Under the pieces are notes generated by a model, which was given only the letters and a program-made list of their open reading frames with translations, did no database searches and was not told where the DNA came from. A stretch of DNA of 64,000 nucleotides, taken from positions 1,923,368-1,987,367 of the forward strand of contig NZ_KB235914.1 of assembly GCF_000332175.1 (NCBI RefSeq). The letters are read 5' to 3'. Positions 44,224 through 53,926 of this stretch are shown in pieces. The position numbers were made by a program, and so were the translations under genes. The first letter of the stretch is position 1, and each line of letters opens with the position of its first letter. The stretch comes from Pseudanabaena sp. PCC 6802. Its GTDB lineage: Bacteria > Cyanobacteriota > Cyanobacteriia > Pseudanabaenales > Pseudanabaenaceae.

Positions 44224-45744
44224 TTAAGCGATTATGTCATAGGCACCAGGAACATTAGGCGCACCTGCGAATCCAGGTACTGGTGAAAGTTGAGCGAATC
44301 TTTCAAAAGTCGTACCCAAACCGCCGCCATCGCGATCGAAGTAGAGACCGCCATTAGCCGAATCATAACCAACAGTGGAAATACCGATAGGAGTTGGTGC
44401 GTTGATTCCTTCTAAAGCACCCGCTGTCACAACTAAGCCAAAGTTAACTGGCAGAGCAGGAATAGCAGGGAATAGAACACCCGTTTGTCCGGCTACTAGC
44501 GAGCCACCAAAAGCCGCAGCGCTAATTTGAATCTGATCGCCTTGCGGTACATCGTTGTAGTCAGTAAGTACATCGATTTCGCCAGGCGTGAAATTGACGA
44601 ATCTAAAGAAATCTCCACCGGCACCACCTGTAAGTGTATCCGCGCCTGTATTACCAATGAGAATATCAGCACCATCGCCGCCATGGATGCTGTCATTACC
44701 AGCGCCACCATCCATGAAATCGTCGCCACCATTACCAGCAAGCGTGTCATCGTTCACTGTAGTTTGCAGCAAGATCCCATTCGCCGTGGTTGCTATGCCA
44801 GGATTAGGCGAGAAGGAGTCAGCTACAGGAGAACCTACCAGGCTAACACCATGGACACCATCACCACCGCCACCACCAACTGTGAAGACGGATGTGTCAC
44901 CTGTATTCACCGTATCGGTGGAAGTGATAAAGCTCCCATTAACAGCTAGTAGTTGCGCGCCAGGGTTCAAAAGCTGATCTCTGGTTACGCCCACAACTGT
45001 AATTGTTTGGTTAGCTGGCTGACCGCTGCTAGCCGTACCAGCAATTGTAATTACAGCAGCACCAGCAGGGTTTGTGGTGATGCTCACCGTAGCATCTCGA
45101 TCTAATTGACTGATAGAGATGGTGTCACCCGTGCTGAAGTCAAAAATTGTGTCGCCGCCCCCAAAGCCGCCTCTGCTTCTGACAGCCTGCTCTGCACCTA
45201 TAAAGACGGATAGATCGTTGGGGATAGCGCTAAAGAATTGGAACTGATCGGCACCGGAGTCGCCGAACATACTGTCGCTACCAACTCCGCCGATGAGGGA
45301 ATCGTTACCTTCGCCACCCAACATGCGATCGCCACCCAAACCAGCGACGATCAAATCGTGACCGATGTCACCGTTCATGACGTTGCTGCCGCTGACACTG
45401 CCATACAGAGTGTCTTCTGCTTGACCGCCAAATAACGTGTTGCCACCATTAGTAGAAGCAATTAACAAATCGTCATGTCTATTACCGAGCAGCATATCGC
45501 CGCTGAAGCCAAACCGAGCGCCCACGATGGTATCGTTCCCCTGACCGCCAAAGAGGCTATCATTTCCACCAGCAGTGGAAGCATTACTATCAGCCAACAA
45601 CAAATCGTCGTCGAAGTTACCATTCAAAGTATCTCGACCGCTATTACCGATGAGAGTGTCATTACCGCCCAAACCCCGAGCATCGTCACCTTCGGGTGTG
45701 GCAGTGTAACTGTCATTCGCAGCGGTTCCTACAAAAACTGCCAT
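44224..45744 (-). CDS. RTX (hemolysin-type calcium-binding repeat) protein 1
   Basis: This 506-aa protein has two blocks of GGxGxDxLx-type nonapeptides: residues about 20-165 (GLGGNDTLIGNSG, GGQGNDTIVG, GGEGNDSLIG) and 335-385 (GNGGDDFMDGGAGNDSIHGG). Between them is a beta-rich domain (TISISQLDRDATVSI, TITVVGVTRDQL). No N-terminal signal is present, which fits export by a type I system through the C-terminus (LYFDRDGGGLGTTFERFAQLSPVP). Calcium folds such repeats outside the cell. It is the most diverged of three tandem paralogues. Each has its own leader and terminator, so they are separate units. Confidence 0.92.
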   Translation of the reverse strand: MAVFVGTAANDSYTATPEGDDARGLGGNDTLIGNSGRDTLNGNFDDDLLLADSNASTAGGNDSLFGGQGNDTIVGARFGFSGDMLLGNRHDDLLIASTNGGNTLFGGQAEDTLYGSVSGSNVMNGDIGHDLIVAGLGGDRMLGGEGNDSLIGGVGSDSMFGDSGADQFQFFSAIPNDLSVFIGAEQAVRSRGGFGGGDTIFDFSTGDTISISQLDRDATVSITTNPAGAAVITIAGTASSGQPANQTITVVGVTRDQLLNPGAQLLAVNGSFITSTDTVNTGDTSVFTVGGGGGDGVHGVSLVGSPVADSFSPNPGIATTANGILLQTTVNDDTLAGNGGDDFMDGGAGNDSIHGGDGADILIGNTGADTLTGGAGGDFFRFVNFTPGEIDVLTDYNDVPQGDQIQISAAAFGGSLVAGQTGVLFPAIPALPVNFGLVVTAGALEGINAPTPIGISTVGYDSANGGLYFDRDGGGLGTTFERFAQLSPVPGFAGAPNVPGAYDIIA

Positions 45745-46302
45745 AACAACCTCCCCTTATCCATCAGTCTCAATTTTCGGGTTTACCATGACTTGCTCTT
45801 GTATCCAAATCCTGCAATGTGAATTTCAGATAGGAGTTTGGATTGCTCTATCTAAATTTAAACTCCACAAACCCAAGCGATCGATACCCCATCGCCGCCA
45901 ACCACACAGGTATAGCCGAAGGAATTTCAAACACTACCCCCTGGGGTTCTGTGCCCGTCTCTTATAGAAACCCCACAACTACCTACCAGGGTAATTCCTA
46001 CCTGGCTTCACATTCACTTCACAGACCAGTACGGCAAGCCCTAGCATCACATACACCAAGACAAGGAAGAACTCGTGCAACTTACCGGATTCAAGGACAT
46101 TTTCCATTGCCTCCTTATGCTTTCCCCGATCTACTAACTTCTGCACCGCTACCTTCAGCATAAACCTCAGTGTTTAGCTGTATATCCCCCTTGTTTAGGT
46201 AAGTCTCGGCCTACTTCTATTTTAACTCTTTCTTGGCTGCATTGGAAGTAGAGAGGATCTATGAGGAAAGGTCAACTTTACAATCGCCAAGCCTACAAAA
46301 AA
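45745..46302. promoter_or_regulatory. Leader of RTX gene 1 with conserved inverted repeat; otherwise no clear gene
   Basis: ATCCAAAT (45803-45810) and TTTGGAT (45837-45843) form an inverted pair 59 bases before the RTX start, kept in all three RTX leaders. The remaining stretch has open frames on both strands (45843-46163 plus, 45979-46161 minus) without family similarity. I treat them as unsupported. Confidence 0.55.
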
Positions 46303-46325
46303 CAGGGCGAGCAACGCCCGCCCTG
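46303..46325 (-). terminator. Terminator after RTX gene 2
   Basis: On the minus strand CAGGGCGGGCGTTGCTCGCC is followed by CTGTTTTTTG, giving a G/C stem with a T-tract. Confidence 0.8.
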
Positions 46326-46413
46326 CCAACTATCTCTACTTCAAGATCCGGGGATTAATAACTGGGAAACTGAACGATCGGAAATTGACACCCAACCCCC
46401 AGCCCCCACAATC

Positions 46414-47940
46414 CTATACACCAATTCTAATGTCAGAAGAACTATTAACCCCCTCAACAACAGCAGGTACTGGAGAAAGTTGAGCGAATAGCACCCAATC
46501 TGTACCCAGACCAGCACCATCGCGATCGAAGTAGAGTCCGCCACCTAAGTTGTCGTAGTAGAAGGATGAAATTCCCAGCGAATAACCGAGGGCAGCGGCA
46601 CTAGCAGGTGCACCCGCACCGTCATCGTGCTCGAAGTTGACACCTAGCACTCCAGCTCCAGGGTTAGCAAAGACTTGACCGGCGATCAGCGTGCCACCAA
46701 AGCCAGCCGCACTGATTTCAACCACATCGTCATCTGCTGCACCCCTGTAGTCAGTGACTACATCCACTTCACCAGGTGTGAAGTTGACAAATCGGAAGAT
46801 ATCCACTGAGGCATCACCACCCGTGAGCGTGTCGAAGCCAACATTACCAATCAGAGTGTCAGAACCATCGCCGCCATTAATTCTGTCGTTGCCCGCTCCA
46901 GCATCCATGAAATCATCGCCACCATTACCAGTAAGAATGTCATCGTTGACTGTGGTTTGCAACAAAATCCCATTCGCTAGAGTGGCAACACCAGCTTCAG
47001 GCGAGAAGGAATCAGCTACAGGGGTACCTACTAGACTCTTCCCATTAACGCCACCACCTGAGGTGCCACCACCAACCGTGAATACGGATGTATCGCCCGA
47101 GTTGACTGTATCTAAGGAAGTAATAAAACTGCCATTAATCGCTACTAGTTGAGAGCCGGGACTCAAAAGCTGATCTCTAGTGACACCAACCACTGTAATT
47201 GTTTGGTTGGCAGGCTGGCCGTCACTTGCCGTACCAGCAATGGTAATTACGGCAGCACCAGCGGAGTTTGTGGTGACGCTCACCGTAGCATCTCGATCTA
47301 ACTGGCTGATGGAGATGGTGTCACCCGTGCTGAAGTCAAAAATCGTGTCGCCGCCACCGAAACCGCCTCTGCTTCTGACTACCTGTTCTGCACCTGTGAA
47401 GACAGACAGATCGTTGGGTACTGCACTGAAGAATTGGAATTGATCGGCACCTAGTTCGCCAAACATATTTTCGCTGCCAGCGCCACCGATGAGAGTGTCG
47501 TTGCCTTCACCACCCAACATGCGATCGCCACCTAAACCAGCGATCAGAACGTCATCGGCTAAATCTCCATTCATCACATTATTATTGGAGACGCTGCCAT
47601 AGATGGTGTCGTTACCTTGACCGCCGAAGAGAGTGTTGCCACCATTGGTAGAGGCGATCATCAGGTCTTCACCTCGGTTACCCAACAACTGGTCGCCACT
47701 GAAACCAAAGCGAGCGCCTACTAAAGTATCGCTACCTTGACCGCCAAACAGGCTATCGTTTCCACCTGCGGTAGAGGAGTTGCTATCGGCAAACAACATG
47801 TCGTTGTCGGCGTTACCATTCAAAGTATCTTGACCGCTATTGCCTATGAGCGTATCGTTGCCGCCCAAACCTAGAGCATTGTCGCCAGCGGGGGTCGCGG
47901 TATAACTATCGTTTGCTACAGTTCCAGTAAAATTAGCCAT
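46414..47940 (-). CDS. RTX (hemolysin-type calcium-binding repeat) protein 2
   Basis: This 508-aa paralogue has the first 300 residues almost identical to RTX protein 3 (NDSYTATPAGDNALGLGGND, GNADNDMLFADSNSSTAGGN) and the same two RTX blocks around a beta-rich centre. The C-terminal third differs (EVDVVTDYRGAADDDVVEIS, GAGVLGVNFEHDDGAGAPAS), with a different last segment GVNSSSDIRIGV. The near-identical N-terminal DNA points to recent duplication or gene conversion. Export by a type I system is expected because no signal peptide is seen. Confidence 0.92.
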   Translation of the reverse strand: MANFTGTVANDSYTATPAGDNALGLGGNDTLIGNSGQDTLNGNADNDMLFADSNSSTAGGNDSLFGGQGSDTLVGARFGFSGDQLLGNRGEDLMIASTNGGNTLFGGQGNDTIYGSVSNNNVMNGDLADDVLIAGLGGDRMLGGEGNDTLIGGAGSENMFGELGADQFQFFSAVPNDLSVFTGAEQVVRSRGGFGGGDTIFDFSTGDTISISQLDRDATVSVTTNSAGAAVITIAGTASDGQPANQTITVVGVTRDQLLSPGSQLVAINGSFITSLDTVNSGDTSVFTVGGGTSGGGVNGKSLVGTPVADSFSPEAGVATLANGILLQTTVNDDILTGNGGDDFMDAGAGNDRINGGDGSDTLIGNVGFDTLTGGDASVDIFRFVNFTPGEVDVVTDYRGAADDDVVEISAAGFGGTLIAGQVFANPGAGVLGVNFEHDDGAGAPASAAALGYSLGISSFYYDNLGGGLYFDRDGAGLGTDWVLFAQLSPVPAVVEGVNSSSDIRIGV

Positions 47941-48361
47941 ATTTCCTCATGTTTTTCGTTTCAAGTTTTAGAGTCACCACGACCTTGCCTTTATATCCAA
48001 ATCCTTTACTGTGAATTTCCAGATGAGAATTGGATTGCCCTAAATATAAATTCATCAAAACCAAAGAAGGGTTGTTAATACTGGCTCCGATTTGGTTTGA
48101 GAACTGACTGCGTGGTCTTTGTTGTCTGTAATTTATGTAACTAATGTATAGGTTTCTCAGAGTTGAGAAGGCGATCGCACTCTCTATAAACCTGTGACTT
48201 TTTGGACGTTAGGGTGCGATCGCGATCGCACCTGGATGATAATTTCCGTAAGAAACGTATCGATAGCCGTAGGGGGACTGTAGGGGCAGTGCCTCCGTGC
48301 CTGTCCCATAACCTATGACAATTACGAGAAACCTCCTGGAACCATAAATAAGTCACAAAAA
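47941..48361. promoter_or_regulatory. Leader of RTX gene 2 with conserved inverted repeat
   Basis: ATCCAAAT (47995-48002) and ATTGGAT (48029-48035) lie 55 bases before the start, within a block (GACCTTGCCTTTATATCCAA) shared with the other RTX leaders. 48080-48360 shows HIP1-like sites and no gene. Confidence 0.55.
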
Positions 48362-48382
48362 AGGGCGGGCATTGCCCGCCCT
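48362..48382 (-). terminator. Terminator after RTX gene 3
   Basis: AGGGCGGGC and GCCCGCCCT form a 9-bp stem. On the minus strand TTTTTT follows directly. Confidence 0.9.
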
Positions 48383-48440
48383 GAGGAGAATAGTCTTATC
48401 TATGCAGCAGAACCTTTATCTGGTAAGCAGATCGACATAG

Positions 48441-49958
48441 CTACGCAATAATGTGAACCGATGCAGCATTGGGGGCATTAGCAGCACCAGGAACGGGAGA
48501 TAGCTGCGCGAACTGCACGTAAGTCGTGCCCAATCCACCGCCATCCTGGTCAAAGTAGAGGCCACCACCATTGGTATCGTAGCCAATCGTCGAAATCCCA
48601 ATTGGAGTTGCGGCGTTAATACCCGTCAGACCACCGGCAACGGCTCGGAACCCAAATTGTCCGGGAAGAGCAGGGGCAAATGCTCCGGCTTGGCCGGCAA
48701 CGAGCGAACCACCAAAAGCGCTGGCGCTGATTTCGATGATATCTCCATCCCCAGTCCGCCTGTAGTCGGTGAGCGTATCAATTTCCTCAGGTGAGAGAGA
48801 GAAGTTCACAAATCTGAAGATATCAGCTCCGGTACCACCCGTAAGCGTATCAAAGCCAGTATTGCCGATTAGGGTGTCATTTTCACTGCCACCATTGATG
48901 CTGTCATTGCCAGCTCCAGCATCCATGAAATCAGCACCAGCATTACCAGTGAGAATGTCGTCGTTGACTGTGGTTTGCAACAGAATCCCAGCAGCCGTAG
49001 TTGCTACGCCAGGATCGGGAGAGAAAGAATCAGCTGTAGGAGCACCTACTAAACTCTTCCCATTGACACCACCACCAGAGGTGCTACCACCAACGGTGAA
49101 TACAGATGTATCGCCCGAGTTGACTGTATCCAGGGAAGTAATGAAACTGCCATTAATCGCCACGAGTTGAGAGCCAGGACTTAGAAGCTGATCTCTAGTG
49201 ACACCAACTACTGTAATTGTTTGGTTGGCAGGTTCTCCACTGCTAGCCGTACCAGCGATCGTAATTACAGCAGCACCAGCAGAATTTGTAGTGATACTAA
49301 CCGTGGCATTTCGATCTAGCTGACTGATAGAGATGGTGTCACCCGTGCTGAAGTCAAAGATAGTGTCACCGCCACCAAAGCCACCCCTGCTTCTAACGAC
49401 CTGCTCTGGCCCCGTGAAGACGGATAGATCGTTGGGAACTGCGCTAAAGAATTGGAATTGATCGGCACCTAACTCGCCGAACATATTGTCACTGCCTTTA
49501 CCACCAATCAAGGTGTCGTTACCTTCGCCGCCTAACATGCGATCGCCACCTAAACCAGCGATCAGAACGTCATCGGCTAAATCTCCATTCATCACATTAT
49601 TATTGGAGACGCTGCCATAGATGGTGTCATTTCCTTGACCGCCGAAGAGAGTGTTGCCACCATTGGTAGAAGCGATCATGAGGTCTTCACCTCGGTTACC
49701 TAAAAGCTGGTCGCCACTGAAGCCAAAGCGAGCGCCTACTAAAGTATCGTTACCTTGACCGCCAAACAGACTATCGTTTCCACCTGCGGTAGAGGAGTTG
49801 CTATCGGCGAACAACATGTCGTTGTCGGCGTTACCATTCAAAGTATCTTGACCGCTATTGCCTATGAGCGTATCGTTGCCGCCCAAACCTAGAGCATTGT
49901 CGCCAGCGGGGGTCGCAGTGTAGCTGTCATTTGCTACGGTTCCAGTAAAATTAGCCAT
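48441..49958 (-). CDS. RTX (hemolysin-type calcium-binding repeat) protein 3
   Basis: This 505-aa protein has the same architecture as its two neighbours. RTX block one covers residues about 20-165, with GGSENDTLIGNTGFDTLTGG in block two. The C-terminal part (EEIDTLTDYRRTGDGDIIEI, TPIGISTIGYDTNGGGLYFD) is closer to RTX protein 1 than to protein 2, although the N-terminal part is closest to protein 2. The mosaic suggests gene conversion among the three. The start is followed by MANFTGTVANDSYT, as in protein 2. Confidence 0.92.
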   Translation of the reverse strand: MANFTGTVANDSYTATPAGDNALGLGGNDTLIGNSGQDTLNGNADNDMLFADSNSSTAGGNDSLFGGQGNDTLVGARFGFSGDQLLGNRGEDLMIASTNGGNTLFGGQGNDTIYGSVSNNNVMNGDLADDVLIAGLGGDRMLGGEGNDTLIGGKGSDNMFGELGADQFQFFSAVPNDLSVFTGPEQVVRSRGGFGGGDTIFDFSTGDTISISQLDRNATVSITTNSAGAAVITIAGTASSGEPANQTITVVGVTRDQLLSPGSQLVAINGSFITSLDTVNSGDTSVFTVGGSTSGGGVNGKSLVGAPTADSFSPDPGVATTAAGILLQTTVNDDILTGNAGADFMDAGAGNDSINGGSENDTLIGNTGFDTLTGGTGADIFRFVNFSLSPEEIDTLTDYRRTGDGDIIEISASAFGGSLVAGQAGAFAPALPGQFGFRAVAGGLTGINAATPIGISTIGYDTNGGGLYFDQDGGGLGTTYVQFAQLSPVPGAANAPNAASVHIIA

Positions 49959-50364
49959 AATAATTACCCTTTGTCCTTTCGTTTACAAGTTCAAGTTCTA
50001 GATTCATAACGACCTTGCCTTCATATCCAAATCTTTCACTGCGAACTCCAGGAGGAGAATTTGGATAGACCTCAAGTAAGTTCCACAGATCCAAACGAGT
50101 GAATGGCATATCAACCTGTCACTGTTGGTTTGAGAACTCACTGCGCGATCTGTTGACCTTATGCAATTAATGTACGTGTTCGCCGAAGTTGAGAAGACGA
50201 TCGCGCGCTCAGTGAATTTGTGATTTTTCTGGGTTTAAAGTGCGATCGCGATCGCTTGAGAATTGGTAGGGTGGCTGAAGTATGCTATTCTGCCTGCTAG
50301 TCGATCGAATCCTGTTAAAATTTGCCTGTTTTGCACTGCGGTTTGTATGGGGTGGCGGTAGTCC
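49959..50364. promoter_or_regulatory. Divergent region between RTX gene 3 and the M23 gene
   Basis: ATCCAAAT (50025-50032) and ATTTGGAT (50059-50066) form a perfect 8-bp inverted pair, 67 bases before the RTX start. It is the clearest of the three leader repeats. 50110-50364 shows no gene and holds the promoter of the M23 gene. Confidence 0.55.
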
Positions 50365-51549
50365 ATGAATAAGTTGCGATCGAGGACATTAAAGTTACCT
50401 GGGAGGGTTTATACCTCACTCAAACTATGTTTGTGGGGCTGTCTTTTAGTGGCGATCGCTCTACTGATGCCGATCCAGTTGGTGCAGGCACAGTCCGTTA
50501 AGGATCTACAGAACTACCAGCAGCAGGTCGAGCAACAAAAACAAATTCTCCAAAAGCAGCAGGAGCAAATTAAAAACCTGGCCAAGCCCGCTCAAGATCG
50601 GCTGGATGCATTACGCCAAAATGTTGTCATCACAGAGGCGCAAATTCAGCAAAATACTCTGAGGCTAGAAAAGGCGGAAGCGGCATTCAAACAATCTCAG
50701 GCAAACTTACAGAAGTTTGAATTTGCCTTGAAGCAAAAGCGCGTTGCTACAGCTACACGCCTGCGCTACCTCCAACGCCAACAGGATGGACGATGGTGGG
50801 TGTTGCTGCTTGGCAGTCGCGATCTGCAGCAGTTTAGCGATCGCCGCCGCCAGTTAAGTCGCATTTACCAGAGCGATCGCGCTTTACTGGCATCTCTGAA
50901 AGGAAATACGGACAAAATCGAGGAGCAATACAATCGCATTGCCGCTCAAAAAAATGACATTGCCCTGCTTAACCAAAAGCTAGCTTATCAAAAAGCCAAT
51001 CTAGAAGCTGAAGCCACAGCTCAGAACTATATTGTCGATCGACTCAAGAGCGATCGACGCGCACTGGAAGCGGCGGAAGAGAGATTAACTCGGGACTCCC
51101 AACAAATTACGTCGCTAATTCTTGCCAAGACTCAGCCCGCACCGGGTATCGTAATTATTCCCGGCACGGGACAGATGATGTACCCCACAGTTGGCCCGAT
51201 TACCAGCCCGTTTGGCTGGCGGATGCATCCCATTCTGGGCTACGAGAAATTTCATGCGGGTATGGACTTTGGCGCTGAATATGGCAGCATCATCTACGCT
51301 GCCGATAGCGGGACGGTTATTTTTGCTGGTTGGTATGGCGGCTATGGTAACGCGGTAATCATCGATCACGGTAACAGGATTACCACGCTTTACGGTCACG
51401 CCAGCGAACTTTACGTGCGGGAGGGACAATCAGTGCAAAAGGGACAACCGATCGCCGCAGTTGGTTCTACGGGTTTCTCCACGGGGCCACACTTGCACTT
51501 TGAAGTACGGAGCAATGGCGAACCAACCGATCCCGCACCTTTCTTGTAA
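50365..51549 (+). CDS. Murein hydrolase activator/peptidase M23 (EnvC/NlpD type)
   Basis: This 394-aa protein has a signal peptide or anchor (LWGCLLVAIALLMPIQLVQAQS), a long coiled coil (about 45-240: QQVEQQKQILQKQQEQIKNL) and a LytM/M23 domain at the end. The zinc ligands are present: HAGMDFG (His, Asp) and HLHFEVR (His), so the domain could cut peptide bridges itself, unlike degenerate EnvC. The coiled coil fits an FtsEX-linked or division-related activator. The gene stands alone with its own promoter region. Confidence 0.92.
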   Translation: MNKLRSRTLKLPGRVYTSLKLCLWGCLLVAIALLMPIQLVQAQSVKDLQNYQQQVEQQKQILQKQQEQIKNLAKPAQDRLDALRQNVVITEAQIQQNTLRLEKAEAAFKQSQANLQKFEFALKQKRVATATRLRYLQRQQDGRWWVLLLGSRDLQQFSDRRRQLSRIYQSDRALLASLKGNTDKIEEQYNRIAAQKNDIALLNQKLAYQKANLEAEATAQNYIVDRLKSDRRALEAAEERLTRDSQQITSLILAKTQPAPGIVIIPGTGQMMYPTVGPITSPFGWRMHPILGYEKFHAGMDFGAEYGSIIYAADSGTVIFAGWYGGYGNAVIIDHGNRITTLYGHASELYVREGQSVQKGQPIAAVGSTGFSTGPHLHFEVRSNGEPTDPAPFL

Positions 51550-51753
51550 TTTACAAAAGTTGGTAGTCATGAAAAAGTGTTGAGTCTTTGAGGATTTCGC
51601 AGAAAAAAGAACTCTTGAATCGGCTGATTCCCCTTCTCGAACATTTCTCAAACGCATGTATGTGGAGTCGCCCAACGATTACAACGGTTGGGCGCGCACG
51701 GTGCGCGATCGGTGTCAAAAGCTATAGCTATAAAACTGGAGAGCTAGTTGCCC

Positions 51754-53478
51754 CTACTTAACCAATTTGACATTTGGTGGCTGGATCGGAAACAGTGTCG
51801 GGGAGGTCTTATATTGCAAAGCACTGCGCGGCAGTACGCGCTGCACTTCTTCTACCGTAGTAATGCCGCTATTTACCTTATCGATCGCCGCCAGCCGGAA
51901 TGAATCAAACTCCACTTCGCTGAGGTAATAGTTCATTTGGGTAATCGACCCTTCGTAGATAATCTGGCGAATGGAGTCGTTGACATCGATTAGCTCGACG
52001 ACTGCCTCTCTGCCTAAGTAACCTGTATTAAAGCAGCGATCGCATCCCTTGCCCCGCTGCCAATTATGAGATGCCGCGGCAGGGTCTAGACCGAGAATCT
52101 GCAATTCTGCATTAGAGGGTGTATGCGGTTGAGCGCAATATCTGCATACCTTACGCACGAGGCGTTGCGCCACAATACCAAGTAAGGCATCGCTAATCAA
52201 GCCCGGATCGGGGCCTAAATCCTTCAAACGCGGGATGGCACTAGCGGCATCGTTGGTGTGCATCGTACTGAGTACGAGGTGCCCCGTAAGCGCAGCGCGA
52301 ATTACGGTTTCCGCCGTTTCGGGATCGCGCACTTCCCCCACCATAATTACATCCGGATCTTGACGCAAGATTGCCCGTAGGCCGGCTGCGAAGGTCATAC
52401 CCGCCGCCTCGTGTACCTGAGTTTGGGTGATATTGGGCAGAATATATTCCACCGGATCTTCGACAGTACAGACATTGACCTGCTCGGTTGCCACCATTTG
52501 CAAGCTAGTGTAGAGCGTACTGGTCTTACCAGAACCAGTGGGGCCAGTCATAATTACCAGTCCTTGCGGTTGCCGCAGCCAGGTTTCATAAATGCTCAGC
52601 GCCCTTGGTGTAAATCCCAAACTATCAATGTGTCCGGAGAAGGGGTTTTCCCGTGGTAATAATCGGATGACCGCTTTCTCTCCACCGACACAGGGTAGAG
52701 TGCTAACCCGCATATCCAGCCCCAGTTCCAAATTTTCACTGGATGTGTAGTTCTTGCCGATGCGACCGTCTTGGGGACGACGGCTTTCGGCGATATCCAT
52801 ATCGCACATCACCTTGAGTGCCACAATTATCTTGCGGCTGAGTTCGAGGGGTAGGGTTTTAATATCTCGCAAAATGCCATCGATGCGGTAGCGAATTCTC
52901 AAACCATCTTGGGTAGGCTCCATGTGAATATCGCTGGCGCGATTCTGCAAAGCGACAGCGATCAGAGCGTTGATCCGGCGCGTTTGATCGACAGCCTGAG
53001 ATAGATATAGATCGGTAACTTCGCCAATGTCAGCCTGTTCTGCTTCACCTGTGAGCGGGTTAATTAATGGCGCGGAGTTGATGCTATTCTGGCTGGGGAT
53101 ATTCTGCTTGCGGAACCACAGTCGATAGCTTTCGGCTGAAATGGGGATAATTTTAATTTCTGTCAGCGTGCGATCGCTCATGCGGCAAATTTCTGCGCGA
53201 TCGATCTCCCTGGGGCTGCCCAGATAGTAACAACTGCGCCATAGCAGTAATGGCACGACTGGCGGTAACAGATTGCGATTCTCAAACTCGGCAAAGAAAC
53301 GATAATTTAGTTCGGAGTCTAGTAAGTCGAGCTTCACCATATTCTGCTCGTCTATTAAAAGAGCGAGCGCCTCCTGACAAGATTGGATGTCATTGTTCCT
53401 CAGTTGCTGCCAAACCGAATTAGGAGTAGGTGGAAATCTCATGTTTGAGTTACCTGTAGGGTTGATGCCGAGATGCAT
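51754..53478 (-). CDS. GspE/PilB-type secretion or pilus assembly ATPase
   Basis: This 574-aa ATPase has GPTGSGKTSTLY (Walker A), EDPVEYI (Asp box), MVGEVRDPETAE (Walker B), TGHLVLSTMHTND (His box) and the zinc tetracysteine CRYCAQ...CDRCFNTGYLG. It powers type IV pilus or type II secretion assembly from the cytoplasmic side. The N-terminal domain is shorter than in classical PilB, so it may be a second, GspE-like copy. The start at 53478 is followed by another ATG (MRFPPTPNS, 53442); the choice is uncertain. Confidence 0.92.
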   Translation of the reverse strand: MHLGINPTGNSNMRFPPTPNSVWQQLRNNDIQSCQEALALLIDEQNMVKLDLLDSELNYRFFAEFENRNLLPPVVPLLLWRSCYYLGSPREIDRAEICRMSDRTLTEIKIIPISAESYRLWFRKQNIPSQNSINSAPLINPLTGEAEQADIGEVTDLYLSQAVDQTRRINALIAVALQNRASDIHMEPTQDGLRIRYRIDGILRDIKTLPLELSRKIIVALKVMCDMDIAESRRPQDGRIGKNYTSSENLELGLDMRVSTLPCVGGEKAVIRLLPRENPFSGHIDSLGFTPRALSIYETWLRQPQGLVIMTGPTGSGKTSTLYTSLQMVATEQVNVCTVEDPVEYILPNITQTQVHEAAGMTFAAGLRAILRQDPDVIMVGEVRDPETAETVIRAALTGHLVLSTMHTNDAASAIPRLKDLGPDPGLISDALLGIVAQRLVRKVCRYCAQPHTPSNAELQILGLDPAAASHNWQRGKGCDRCFNTGYLGREAVVELIDVNDSIRQIIYEGSITQMNYYLSEVEFDSFRLAAIDKVNSGITTVEEVQRVLPRSALQYKTSPTLFPIQPPNVKLVK

Positions 53479-53926
53479 ATGGATACTTTATGGCGTAAAA
53501 ATGGTGTAGGTATGCGGCACGCAAACTACATCAGTAATTTGGCGATCGCTCAAGCGCCGTGATTATGCCATAGGTTTTAGTTTTACGATCGGTTATTTAG
53601 ATCCAACTAAGGTTAAGAATGCCCTGGGCGTGGAATAAAGTTTCAAGCCTGTACCGACAATAATTATTGCTGGCGATCGCCGTTATTGCGGGTGTGGCGA
53701 TCGCGAGCGATCGTTAAGCTTAGGCAAAATCTTAGCGGGTCCCCTATTTATTTCGATTAAACTGGAAAACTTAGACTTATGTATGACAAGGTTGCAAGTG
53801 AACCGTTGCATCTATAGAGACGCTAAAGTGCTTGCATTACAAGCCTTTAACCAGCCGATCTCCATAAAAACTCAACCGCGAACGAGCATCCTTGGCATAG
53901 ACCCACTAGATCGCAACTAAGGACTA
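53479..53926. promoter_or_regulatory. Divergent promoter region between the PilB-like and gmd genes
   Basis: No gene is seen. The gap contains several HIP1 octamers and GCGATCGC-like overlaps (GGCGATCGCCGTTATTGCGG and GCGATCGCGAGCGATCG at 53674-53713). Confidence 0.4.

Noticed and set aside
44300-45720. Dense open frames opposite the RTX genes
   Set aside because: They are shadows created by the Gly/Asp-rich repeats on the minus strand.
45979-46161. Open frame of 60 aa on the minus strand with a hydrophobic stretch
   Set aside because: Support is too weak: no clear Shine-Dalgarno and no family similarity. It could be chance.
45843-46163. Open frame of 106 aa between RTX genes 1 and 2
   Set aside because: It covers the RTX leader repeat, has low-complexity composition and no recognisable domain or ribosome site.
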